From: Sphingomonas faeni
GTDB taxonomy: Bacteria > Pseudomonadota > Alphaproteobacteria > Sphingomonadales > Sphingomonadaceae
Direction of reading: 5' to 3'
Length of the DNA stretch: 64,000 bases
NCBI RefSeq assembly: GCF_030817315.1
Contig: NZ_JAUSZF010000001.1
Span: 3,243,001 to 3,307,000, forward strand
The notes under the pieces were generated by a model. The model saw only the letters and a list, made by a program, of their open reading frames with translations. It did no database searches and had not been told where the DNA came from. Shown here one piece after another: positions 34,954 to 43,475 of the stretch (position 1 is its first letter; each line of letters opens with the position of its first letter). The translations under genes and the position numbers were made by a program.

Positions 34954-36830
34954 CCCTACGCAACCTCCGCGTCGCACTCGTTCTTCCGCTGCTCGCTTCC
35001 GCCGCACCCGAGCCAGGCGCCGTGGCGTCGGACTGGACCTGGCGCCCGCACGGACCGATGTACGCCACGGCCCCCGCGATGCACGATACGGTCGAGCGAC
35101 GGCTGATGCCGCAGATGGAGCGGCTGCTGACCCAATTGCTTCGCGACAAGCGGAGCATGAAGCTGGGCGGCGTCGAGGTCTTCAAGAGCGGCGACAAGTT
35201 CCTGCCGGGCAAGATCGCGGCGGCCATGTCGTACCGGGTGCTGGACCTGCCCAAAGGCGACCCTCGCCTTCCTCAGCGTCTCAAGGACTTCGCGACGATC
35301 GCGGACCTCACCGTCGGCGACCCGAACGACACGTGGGGCATCTACTACTACGTGTCGGCGCTGTACCGTCTGAAGCAGGCTGGACTGCTGGAGGACGCGG
35401 TGTCGCCTGCGACGCTCGCGCTCGTCAAGGCGAGACTGGACTGGCACAGGTTCGTCAGGTCCGACCTCTCGTTGGTCGACCTTCCCAACAACTACTACGG
35501 GGTGGCGTTCTCTATAGCACGACTCCGCTTCCTGATGGGCTGGGAGGACGAGAAGGGAAGCGAAAGGCTGCTCGAGCGCACGCTCGACCACTATCGCCGC
35601 TACTCGGGCAAGTACGGCTTCGCGGACGAGACCGCAGGCAAGGGACGTTTCGACCGGTACAGCGTCCTTCTGATCGGCGAAATCGCGCAACGCCTGGTCG
35701 AGACCGGGATGGAGCCCACCCCGGAAGTGAAGGGGTGGCTGCGCCGTTCCGTCGACCTCATGCTGCCCCGGTTCAACATGCGGGGGGAGGGCTGGGAATA
35801 CGGCCGCAGCATCGGCACGTACGGCGAGACCGCGTTCCTCGAGGTCCTCACCGCTGCGGCGCGGTTGAAGGTGCTGACGCCGACCGAGGAGCGGATGGCC
35901 TACGCGTTCTCCTCGCGGATCGCTGCCAGGTACATGGACTTCTGGGTCGATCCGGCCACCGGGTCTGTCGATCTGTGGGATCAGGGCCGGAGGACGGATG
36001 CGTACCGCGGAAAGCACCGCATATTCGGCGAGAACCTCAGTCTTGCGCGACAGTACATCTACACCGACGCGATCTGGAGCGATCTGGGGTACCGCGGACG
36101 CGCGCCCGACGCTGGCTACGAAAGCTGGCTCAAGACCCTTCCGAAGTCGACGACCACCTGGTTCGCCCGCGGTGACCACGACCGCGCGGTCGTGACCATC
36201 CGCGACGGGAGCACGGTGATCGGCCTGCCGATAATCAACGGAGCGGAAGGACAGCACATGCACAACCCGTACTTTCCGGTGCCGTTCTCTCCGGGCATGC
36301 TGCAGGGGTCGGCGGACGCCGACTATCCGCTCCTGCTGCCCCGGATCACCCTGACCGACGGCAGCGTGCTCATGCCGTTGGCCTGGTTCAAGGACGTGCG
36401 GGTGACGACGCGCGGGCCCGTGACCGAAGTGACGTGGCGGCAGGACGCCCTCGACAGGATGGGCGGGAATGACGCGATTGCGGACCCTCGTGCCACGATC
36501 GTCACGAAGTACCGCCTCGCCCCCGGGAGCATCACGCGCACCGACTCCCTCTCAGTGAAGGGTGCCACGAAGATCGCTAGAATCGACATGGCTTTCGCGA
36601 GCTTCTCCTCGGGTGCGGTCGCCCGATCCGCCGAGGCGGTCACCTTCGGCACGGGCGAGGTTAAGCGCATGGACACGCGAGGCTACGGCAAATGCGAGAC
36701 CCGCGACGTGGCGAAACAGCCCTACCGATCCACGACCGGCGCCTTCCGATCGCTCGTCGAGTGCGGCGTCGTCATGGCGGTACCCAGCGCCTCCACGGAC
36801 CTGAGCTGGGCGTTGTCATACAACTATTGA
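34950..36830 (+). CDS. putative polysaccharide lyase, (alpha/alpha)-toroid plus beta-sandwich
   Basis: This is a 626-residue secreted protein (signal peptide to about 'LLASAAPEPGAVA'). The first about 390 residues are helical and look like an (alpha/alpha) toroid. They contain 'NNYYGVAFSIARLRFLMGWED', 'GRFDRYSVLLIGEIAQRL' and 'GEGWEYGRSIGTYGETAFLEVLTAAARL'. Conserved Asn-Asn-Tyr-Tyr, Arg-Tyr and Glu-Tyr-Gly-Arg residues could form a lyase active site. The rest is beta-rich ('AEGQHMHNPYFPVPFSPGMLQGSADADYPLLLPRITL'). The build recalls PL8, PL21, PL33 and DUF2264-type proteins, but I cannot assign a family. It follows GH105 with a 4-nt overlap, so its product is a likely GH105 substrate. Its 3' end contains the operator for the next operon. 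Confidence 0.6.
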   Translation: MTLRNLRVALVLPLLASAAPEPGAVASDWTWRPHGPMYATAPAMHDTVERRLMPQMERLLTQLLRDKRSMKLGGVEVFKSGDKFLPGKIAAAMSYRVLDLPKGDPRLPQRLKDFATIADLTVGDPNDTWGIYYYVSALYRLKQAGLLEDAVSPATLALVKARLDWHRFVRSDLSLVDLPNNYYGVAFSIARLRFLMGWEDEKGSERLLERTLDHYRRYSGKYGFADETAGKGRFDRYSVLLIGEIAQRLVETGMEPTPEVKGWLRRSVDLMLPRFNMRGEGWEYGRSIGTYGETAFLEVLTAAARLKVLTPTEERMAYAFSSRIAARYMDFWVDPATGSVDLWDQGRRTDAYRGKHRIFGENLSLARQYIYTDAIWSDLGYRGRAPDAGYESWLKTLPKSTTTWFARGDHDRAVVTIRDGSTVIGLPIINGAEGQHMHNPYFPVPFSPGMLQGSADADYPLLLPRITLTDGSVLMPLAWFKDVRVTTRGPVTEVTWRQDALDRMGGNDAIADPRATIVTKYRLAPGSITRTDSLSVKGATKIARIDMAFASFSSGAVARSAEAVTFGTGEVKRMDTRGYGKCETRDVAKQPYRSTTGAFRSLVECGVVMAVPSASTDLSWALSYNY

Positions 36831-36832
36831 CA
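36812..36832 (+). promoter_or_regulatory. GTTGTNNNACAAC operator and -35 box inside the lyase 3' end
   Basis: GTTGTCATACAAC (36812-36824) overlaps the final codons of the lyase gene. TTGACA follows after 2 nt (36827-36832) and overlaps its stop. The promoter would serve the receptor gene at 36928 and the lyase/transport genes behind it. Confidence 0.75.
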
Positions 36833-36927
36833 GGCTGCTTTGTTGTGTTAGGTGAGTCGCATGACACCGGTAACAACCGGGCCACGCAACCTCGATGAGG
36901 TGCGGCGGAAACAGGGAGGAAGCTTGA

Positions 36928-39900
36928 ATGAAGCAATCACGTATTCACCGGTGCGCCTACTCCGCGCTGCTGATGACGACCGCATGGTCGGTCCTCTCCA
37001 GTGCTGCCCTCGGAGCTGTCCAGAACGCGTCCGCGCAGGACCCGGCGGCGGCGCAGTCGTCGCCCGCCGGGAGCAGTGCGGCGTCCCCCTCCGTCCAGAG
37101 CAACCCCGTTCAGCCGGAGGGTGGTGCGCTCGACCCCACCCGCGCGCAGACGACGGATATCGCCAGCCCCGCAACGGACCCCATCGCGCAGGCGGCGGCC
37201 GAGGTCGGCGCAACGACCGGTGACATCGTCGTGACGGGCGCGCGGGCGACGCAGAGGACCTCGATCGAGTTGAAGCGGAATTCGAGCGTTGTCGTCGATG
37301 GGCTCGTCAGCGACGAGATCGGCTCCACGCCGGACAATTCCGTGGGCGACACCCTCGAGCGGCTCGCAGGCGTGTCGGCCGACCGCTTCAAGGGCAACGC
37401 CAACGAGATCTCCGTTCGGGGTCTCGGCCCCACGCTAAGCTTCGCGACCTTCAACGGACGCGAAGTCTCGACCGCGGGCGGCGACCGTTCCGTCGCATTC
37501 CAGCAGTTCCCGTCCGAACTCGTCAACGGCGTCCTCGTCTACAAGACCCAGCAGGCGGACTTCCTCGAAGGCGGCGTCGGCGGCATCATCGAACTTCGCT
37601 CGCTGAAGCCGCTCGACTACGGCAAGCGTCGCTTGCAGGCCGAGGTCCGAGCGGACTTCCAGCCGAAGTCCGACGACGTCTACCAGGATGACGGCCTCGG
37701 CTACCGTGCGAACATCTCGTACACCGACCAGTTCAAGACCGGCATCGGCGACATCGGCATCAGCATCGGCTACCAGCGGCAGGACACGACCGCGCCGGAG
37801 GACTACTACAACGCGAACGCCACGTTCCAGGCGTGCAACACCTCGGCGAACAACTCTTCCCTTATCACGGGAACGGCCGGTGCGCTGATCACGGCGGGGG
37901 CTGGCGCGAACTGCACGCTGGCGACCGGTCCGCGGTCGATCGCGCCTGCGACCGGGCAGACACCGGTCCTGGCGGGAGAGACTATAGGACCCGTATACTA
38001 CGCTAACTCGTCGCGAAGCTTTCGGACGCAGCAGACCGCCGAGGTCCGCGACGCCGTCATCGGCGCCTTGCAGTGGCGGCCGTCCTCGACGTTCGAGGTC
38101 GCGATCGACGGACAGTTCTCAAACCGCGCAAGCTTGGAGAAGCGCAACGTCCTTGCGATCGCGGAGGGTCTGCGCGGCGTGAAGCCGTTGATCATCGGCG
38201 ACGGAACGAACGGCTACTCGAAGGGCGCTTTGATCAGCTACAGCGGCAACTCGAACATCGAGGACCAGCTCGAGCGTCGGGAACGGACCGAGAAGTACTA
38301 TGGTGGTGGCCTCAACCTGATATGGCGTCCGGACCGTTGGACCTTCTCCGTCGATGGATCCTATTCCGACTCCCAACGCACGGAGACGCAGCGGCAGACC
38401 AGAATGCGCTCGACGACACGCGTTCCCTACACCCTGACGTACGTCGGCGATAACATCGTGCCGGACGTGACCTTCGGAAACGGCTTCGACGTGACGGATC
38501 CCGCCAGCTTCCTCTCCGCGACCGCCACGTCGGTCTATGCCCGAAACCGGTTCGTCACCGACCGGCGCGACAAGATCTGGGCGGGTCGGGCGGACGTCTC
38601 ACGCGACTTCGACGGTTTCTTCAATCAGATCAAGGTCGGCGGGCGCATCTCCAACCACCAGCGCACCAACGACAACGCCCGCAACAGCGATCTCGCGACG
38701 TTGGTCCCGATCAACGGGCAGACGCCGGCGCAGCTCATCACGGCCGCGAACCAGAACTGCAGGGCTCCGTTCACCACCCGCTCCTATTTCAGCGGCGAGA
38801 CCAACCTGAACCAGTGGGCGACGTTCGACAACGAATGCCTCTTCCGGACATTCACCGGAAGCGATGACGCGCTGCCGTACCCGGCCGACGGCCGCGATCC
38901 GAGCGACATCGATGTCCGTGAGCGGATCTACGCAGCGTATGCGATGACCAGCTTCAAGTCCGATCTGGGGTCCATTCCGTTCAGCGGCAATCTCGGGCTC
39001 CGGTGGATCAAGACCGATATCGTTTCGAAGGGGTTCCGTCAGGCCTATCTGGTCACCGTCGATACCGGATCCGACAACTACACCGTCGCGGTGGATCCGA
39101 CTGGCGCACTCACGTCGAACACGGCCAAGGGCAAGTACAACTACTTCCTGCCTAGTTCGAACCTCGCGTTCGAACTGTCGAACGAGCTCAAGCTCCGGCT
39201 GGCCGGATATCGAGCGATATCCCGCTCCGGAATCGAAAGCTTCGGTGCGGGCATCAACCTCAATCCGTCGACCGGCACGGGCGTTAACAACATCATCTTC
39301 AATTCGACTACCGGCAATCCCAACCTGAAGCCGCTGCGCGCGTGGAACGCCGACGTCTCGCTGGAGCTCTATGCCTCCAAGGATACGCTGCTGGCGGTCG
39401 CGGGCTACTACAAATGGGTAGAGGGGGCCGTGATTGGCGCCAACCAGTCGATCCCGACGCCCATCACGGTCACGACCATCACGAACGGTGGTCCACGCCA
39501 GACAGTCGATCTTACGATCAATCCGACAGCGCCCGCGAACGATCCGAAGACGCGCAACCTGTACGGCGTCGAAGTGCAGGGTAGCCACGCCTTCACCTGG
39601 CTGCCGTCGCCGCTTGACGGGTTCGGCATCCAAGCGTCCGCCAACCGCGCGTTTGCGAACTTCGAATATCCCGACACGTCCACGCTCGCGCCGTATCTGG
39701 ACCCGGCCAACCTCATCGGTCTTTCGAAATGGACGGCGAGCGGTTCCGTCTACTACGAGAAGTACGGCTTCTCGATCCGTGCCTCGTACCGGTATCGGTC
39801 CGACTACTACAAACCGAACGGCGGGACGAACCGTTCGGTTCGCGGATCCGACTTCGTGAACCTGTCGGCCCAGTACAACCTGACCGACAGCGTGCAGCTG

Positions 39901-40023
39901 AAGGCGCAGGCCCTCAATCTGACGGGCACGAAGGACATCTTCTACAAGGGTGGTGGAGACAGCATTGCGGAAGTCTCCAACAGCGGGACCCAGTATTTCG
40001 TCGGCTTCAGGGTTCGCATGTGA
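36928..40023 (+). CDS. TonB-dependent receptor, Xanthomonas/Caulobacter sugar type
   Basis: This outer-membrane receptor has 1031 residues. A signal peptide ends near 'SAALGAVQNASAQ'. A long Ala/Pro/Ser/Gln-rich linker (about 38-105) precedes 'GDIVVTGARATQRTSIELKRNSSVVVDGLVSDEIGSTPDNSVGDTLERLAGVSADR', the plug pattern of the TonB-Xanth-Caul family that handles plant and algal saccharides. The barrel ends 'GTQYFVGFRVRM'. Ribosome binding site GGGAGGA is 8 nt before the ATG. Its TGA overlaps the next start (TGATG). It heads an operon with two Alginate_lyase-domain enzymes, an FAH-family protein and an ExuT-type carrier. It probably imports the lyase substrate or long oligomers. Confidence 0.9.
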   Translation: MKQSRIHRCAYSALLMTTAWSVLSSAALGAVQNASAQDPAAAQSSPAGSSAASPSVQSNPVQPEGGALDPTRAQTTDIASPATDPIAQAAAEVGATTGDIVVTGARATQRTSIELKRNSSVVVDGLVSDEIGSTPDNSVGDTLERLAGVSADRFKGNANEISVRGLGPTLSFATFNGREVSTAGGDRSVAFQQFPSELVNGVLVYKTQQADFLEGGVGGIIELRSLKPLDYGKRRLQAEVRADFQPKSDDVYQDDGLGYRANISYTDQFKTGIGDIGISIGYQRQDTTAPEDYYNANATFQACNTSANNSSLITGTAGALITAGAGANCTLATGPRSIAPATGQTPVLAGETIGPVYYANSSRSFRTQQTAEVRDAVIGALQWRPSSTFEVAIDGQFSNRASLEKRNVLAIAEGLRGVKPLIIGDGTNGYSKGALISYSGNSNIEDQLERRERTEKYYGGGLNLIWRPDRWTFSVDGSYSDSQRTETQRQTRMRSTTRVPYTLTYVGDNIVPDVTFGNGFDVTDPASFLSATATSVYARNRFVTDRRDKIWAGRADVSRDFDGFFNQIKVGGRISNHQRTNDNARNSDLATLVPINGQTPAQLITAANQNCRAPFTTRSYFSGETNLNQWATFDNECLFRTFTGSDDALPYPADGRDPSDIDVRERIYAAYAMTSFKSDLGSIPFSGNLGLRWIKTDIVSKGFRQAYLVTVDTGSDNYTVAVDPTGALTSNTAKGKYNYFLPSSNLAFELSNELKLRLAGYRAISRSGIESFGAGINLNPSTGTGVNNIIFNSTTGNPNLKPLRAWNADVSLELYASKDTLLAVAGYYKWVEGAVIGANQSIPTPITVTTITNGGPRQTVDLTINPTAPANDPKTRNLYGVEVQGSHAFTWLPSPLDGFGIQASANRAFANFEYPDTSTLAPYLDPANLIGLSKWTASGSVYYEKYGFSIRASYRYRSDYYKPNGGTNRSVRGSDFVNLSAQYNLTDSVQLKAQALNLTGTKDIFYKGGGDSIAEVSNSGTQYFVGFRVRM

Positions 40024-41291
40024 TGCGAATTGTCCGGACCGTTCTCCCCTCGGTTCTGGCGTCTATCGCCGCTGCGCTCTCGTGCGCGGCGGCGGCTTTT
40101 TCGCCGACGCCTCGGCCGTCCCGGCCGATCTGCAGCGGCGTGGAAGGCTACGCACCCGCGTTCGGCGGCCGTCGGACCTTCTTCCTGAAGCCCGACCAAC
40201 TGATCGCGATCAAGGCGGTCCGGGATACCGACCCATCGGTATCCGCGGCCTACCGGCAACTGCTGAAGCAGGCCGACGCCGCGTTGCTCCGTCGTCCCGG
40301 CGCCGTCACCGACAAGACGACCCTTCCGCCGTCCGGGGACCGGCACGACTATCTGAGCATCGCCCCCTATTGGTGGCCGGATCCGACGAACCCGCAAGGC
40401 CCCTACGTCCGCCGCGACGGCGTGATCAACCCGGCGCGCGATACCAACAGCTATGATCGGACCGCGATCGGGCTCCTGAGCGGCGACGTCCGGGTGCTCG
40501 CCTTGGCCTACTACTACAGCGACGACATCCGATACGCGAAGAAGGCGGCGCTGTTGATCCGCACATGGTTTCTCGATCCGGCCACCGCGATGAACCCGAA
40601 CGCCAACTTCGCCCAGGCGGTGCGCGGTCGGGAGGATGGAAGAGCCGAAGGCGTCCTCGATACGAGCGCGTTCCAGTCCGTCGTCGATGCCGTCGGCCTG
40701 CTCGCCCCGTCCAAGGCGATCACGACGGACGAGCAGAAGGCACTCGAACGATGGTTCGGTCGCTACGTCGACTGGATGCTCACCAGCCCCAACGGGCGGG
40801 CGGAGCAGGCGGCCAAGAACAACCACGGGATCTGGTTCGACAGCCAGATAACCCAGTATGCGTTGTTCGCCCGCCGCCCCGACGTGGCACGCAAGGTCGT
40901 CGATCAATTCGCCGCCCGTCGTATTTCAGCCCAGATGGACGTCGATGGACGCCTGCCGGCGGAAACCGCCAGGACGCGAAGCTTCCATTATTCGATCTAC
41001 GCCCTGACGCCCGCGTACGACGTGGCGGAGATGGCCGCATGTCTCGGAAAGGACCTGTGGGGGTACAAGGACGCCGAAGGACGCGGTCTGCGGAAGGCGA
41101 CCGACTACCTGGCGTCCTACCGCGGTCAGCTGGAGAAATGGCCCTACAAGGAGATCCGGCTCGAACCGAAGGAACTGGACGGGCTTCTTACGAGAGCTTC
41201 CTGGGCTTGGGGCCCTGAAAGCTATCCGCGCACCGTCGACGACTATCCGGCCGCGCTGGAATACCGGTCTCATGCCCCAATTGTCCGTTGA
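40023..41291 (+). CDS. alginate/glucuronan lyase-like enzyme (Alginate_lyase domain, PL5/PL38 type)
   Basis: This is a 422-residue secreted lyase starting within the TGATG of the receptor gene. The signal peptide is 'MRIVRTVLPSVLASIAAALSCAAAAFS'. The (alpha/alpha) toroid domain has 'HDYLSIAPYWWPDPTNPQGPYVRRDG', 'KNNHGIWFDSQITQYALFA' (the Asn-His pair that corresponds to the AlgL catalytic His region) and 'RSFHYSIYAL' with a candidate catalytic Tyr. The motif 'YWWPDP' is characteristic of the Bacteroidota/proteobacterial branch that includes glucuronan lyases. It should cleave a beta-1,4-linked uronan by beta-elimination. A paralogue follows at 41352, sharing the 'YWWPDP.NP.GPYVRRDG' and 'KNNHG' blocks. 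Which uronan it cuts cannot be judged by eye. Confidence 0.82.
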   Translation: MRIVRTVLPSVLASIAAALSCAAAAFSPTPRPSRPICSGVEGYAPAFGGRRTFFLKPDQLIAIKAVRDTDPSVSAAYRQLLKQADAALLRRPGAVTDKTTLPPSGDRHDYLSIAPYWWPDPTNPQGPYVRRDGVINPARDTNSYDRTAIGLLSGDVRVLALAYYYSDDIRYAKKAALLIRTWFLDPATAMNPNANFAQAVRGREDGRAEGVLDTSAFQSVVDAVGLLAPSKAITTDEQKALERWFGRYVDWMLTSPNGRAEQAAKNNHGIWFDSQITQYALFARRPDVARKVVDQFAARRISAQMDVDGRLPAETARTRSFHYSIYALTPAYDVAEMAACLGKDLWGYKDAEGRGLRKATDYLASYRGQLEKWPYKEIRLEPKELDGLLTRASWAWGPESYPRTVDDYPAALEYRSHAPIVR

Positions 41292-41351
41292 TCCTTTGGA
41301 TGATCGGAGCCAGCAGGGTTCGGCGATAGTTTCAAACCTCGCCGCCGAGCC

Positions 41352-42545
41352 ATGATCGATCGCCGCTCGCTCATGATCGCGGCATCCGCGGCGTTGATCA
41401 CGCCGATCTCGGCGTTCGCCGAACGACTGGATCTGCAACGCATCGAGCATGCGCGGGTGGTTCGCGCGGCCAGCGCCTACCTGCATGAGGCCCCCCGCAC
41501 GCTCACCTCGATACCGGCGCTCCGCAGTCCGGGCGGCGTGCACGACTATTATTCCGAGGCGGACTATTGGTGGCCCGATCCCGCTAATCCGGGCGGCCCC
41601 TACGTGAGGCGGGACGGCTTCTCCAACCCTGCCAAGTTCGACGGGCACCGGAACGCGCTCATCGCATTCGGCGTCCGCATGCCGGCGCTTGCGACGGCGT
41701 GGCGGCTGACCGGCCAGGCGCGGTACGCGCGCGCCGCCGCGGAGCATCTGCGCGCGTGGTTCGTCGACCCCGAGACCCGGATGACGCCTGATCTGGCCCA
41801 TGCGCAGGCGATCATCGGACGGGACACGGGCCGGGCCATCGGCATCATCGATACGCTTCAGATCGTCGAGGTGGCGCGGGCGGCGACGATGCTCGCGCAG
41901 ATGCAGGCGCCGGGCTACGATGCACGGACGATCGCAGGCGTCGCCACCTGGTTCCGCGGTTATCTCTCGTGGCTCACGACGTCCCCTGCCGGCATCGAGG
42001 AACGTGATCAGAAGAACAATCACGGCACGTGCTGGTTGCTGCAGTGCGCCGCGTTCGCCACCCTGCTCGCCGACGCAGACACGCTCGCCGATCTGAGAAC
42101 CCGTCTCCGGACGGTGATCGTTCCCGACCAGATCGCCGCCGGAGGGCGACAGCCGCGCGAATTGTCCCGCACGAAGCCATACAGCTACTCGCTCTTCAAC
42201 CTCGATGTCCTCGCGGCCGCCTGCCAGATACTTTCACCGGCTTCGAGCACCCTGTGGACCGCCGCCGGACGGGGCGGTGGCTCGGTCGCCGACGCGATAG
42301 GCTTCATGGCGCCCTTCATCCGGGACAAGGGTCTCTGGCCTTATCCCCCCGACGTCGAGCATTTCGGCGCGCTGCCGGTGCGCCAACCCAGTCTGCTATT
42401 CGGCGGGCTCGCCCTAGACCGCGCTGATTGGATCGCGCTGTGGCGAACGCTCGAGCCCGATCCAACGGACCCGGAGATCGTGCGGAACTTCCCGGTTCGG
42501 CAACCCATCCTCTGGACGAGCGGCAGCGGATACCATGTCCGCTGA
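41352..42545 (+). CDS. second Alginate_lyase-domain enzyme (paralogue of preceding gene)
   Basis: This 397-residue secreted protein has a twin-Arg-like start (MIDRRSLMIAASAALITPISAFA) that could use Sec or Tat. It shares the landmarks of the upstream enzyme: 'HDYYSEADYWWPDPANPGGPYVRRDG', 'AHAQAIIGRDTGRAIGIIDT', 'DQKNNHGTCWLLQCAAFATLL' and 'RTKPYSYSLFNLDVL', with the catalytic-region Asn-His and Tyr. It is shorter and more divergent in the C-terminal third. It lies 60 nt after the first lyase in the same operon. The two could split endo and exo work or act on different linkages; nothing in the sequence decides this. Confidence 0.8.
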   Translation: MIDRRSLMIAASAALITPISAFAERLDLQRIEHARVVRAASAYLHEAPRTLTSIPALRSPGGVHDYYSEADYWWPDPANPGGPYVRRDGFSNPAKFDGHRNALIAFGVRMPALATAWRLTGQARYARAAAEHLRAWFVDPETRMTPDLAHAQAIIGRDTGRAIGIIDTLQIVEVARAATMLAQMQAPGYDARTIAGVATWFRGYLSWLTTSPAGIEERDQKNNHGTCWLLQCAAFATLLADADTLADLRTRLRTVIVPDQIAAGGRQPRELSRTKPYSYSLFNLDVLAAACQILSPASSTLWTAAGRGGGSVADAIGFMAPFIRDKGLWPYPPDVEHFGALPVRQPSLLFGGLALDRADWIALWRTLEPDPTDPEIVRNFPVRQPILWTSGSGYHVR

Positions 42546-42644
42546 ACTGCTCCAGCTCGGACTACATCCGCAAACGCCGTCGAAACCCGTGTCGGCCGCC
42601 GTGCCGCGCGCGGCGAACGCAACGTCATGATCAAGGAGAGTGCA

Positions 42645-43475
42645 GTGGAAGCGGAAGACGTCGCAGCTCGGCAAGAGCGCATCGCAGGCAGCTTCGTCGA
42701 GGCAAGACGGCAGGCGAGGGGCTTCGATGCGTATCCCGGCGAGGTGCCGACCTCGCTCGAGGACGCCTATCGGATCCAGGATCGCGCGATCGCCTTGCAG
42801 GGGCAGCCGATCGGGGGCTGGAAGCTGGGGCGCATCAACGCCCCCTTCGACAGCCAGTTCGGTGCCGACCGGCTTGCCGGGCCGATCTTCGCCTCCTCCA
42901 TCGTCGAGGCGTTAGACGGCTCCATCGCGGCGATGCCCGTGATCGGCCAGGGCTTCGCCGCCGTGGAGGCCGAGTTCCTGCTGCGGTTGGGATCATCGCC
43001 GGATCCGGACAAGCGCGACTGGACGATGGAGGAGGCGAGAGAACTCGTCGATCGCGTCGCGATCGGTATCGAGATCGCGAGTTCGCCCCTGACCGCGATC
43101 AACGGGCTCGGGCCCGCGGTCACGGCTTCGGACTTCGGCAACAACCATGGCCTCCTCGTCGGTCCAGAACTGGCAAGCTGGCGCTCGATCGACCTCGACA
43201 CGATCTCCGTGACTATGCTCGTGAACGGACAGGAGATCGGCTCGGCGACCACTGCGACCATGCTCGACGGGCCGTGGGGCGCAGTGCGGTTCCTCGCCTC
43301 GCTCGCCGCTTCGCGAAGGGTCCCCCTTTCGAAGGGGCAGTGGATTTCGACCGGCGCGGTCACCGGCGTCCATCAGGTGTCCGTCGGTGACAGCGTGGAG
43401 GCGACGTTCGGCCCTGATCGGCTGAGATGCCGGATCGTCGCGGCGACGTCGACGGACCGGGACCGTAGATCATGA
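42645..43475 (+). CDS. FAH-superfamily hydratase/hydrolase-like enzyme
   Basis: This is a 276-residue cytoplasmic enzyme of the fumarylacetoacetate hydrolase / 2-keto-4-pentenoate hydratase superfamily. I chose the GTG at 42645 because AAGGAG sits 7 nt upstream. The ATG at 42627 would place that site inside the gene. The family metal motif is visible as 'FAAVEAEFLLRLG' (ExE), with 'GIEIASSPL', 'ASDFGNNHGLLVGP' and 'SATTATMLDGPWGAVRFLASL'. The protein has no signal peptide and overlaps the MFS gene by 4 nt. Inside a uronate operon it may act on a keto-deoxy sugar acid or its degradation product. The precise reaction is unknown. Confidence 0.78.
   Translation: MEAEDVAARQERIAGSFVEARRQARGFDAYPGEVPTSLEDAYRIQDRAIALQGQPIGGWKLGRINAPFDSQFGADRLAGPIFASSIVEALDGSIAAMPVIGQGFAAVEAEFLLRLGSSPDPDKRDWTMEEARELVDRVAIGIEIASSPLTAINGLGPAVTASDFGNNHGLLVGPELASWRSIDLDTISVTMLVNGQEIGSATTATMLDGPWGAVRFLASLAASRRVPLSKGQWISTGAVTGVHQVSVGDSVEATFGPDRLRCRIVAATSTDRDRRS

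Noticed and set aside
34956..36263. 435-codon antisense ORF over the lyase gene
   Set aside because: Low-complexity Arg/His/Asp-rich translation typical of shadow frames; the sense strand has signal peptide and domain features.
36838..36852. Fifth GTTGT operator copy downstream of the site at 36812
   Set aside because: Only one half-site is present; the ACAAC half is missing.
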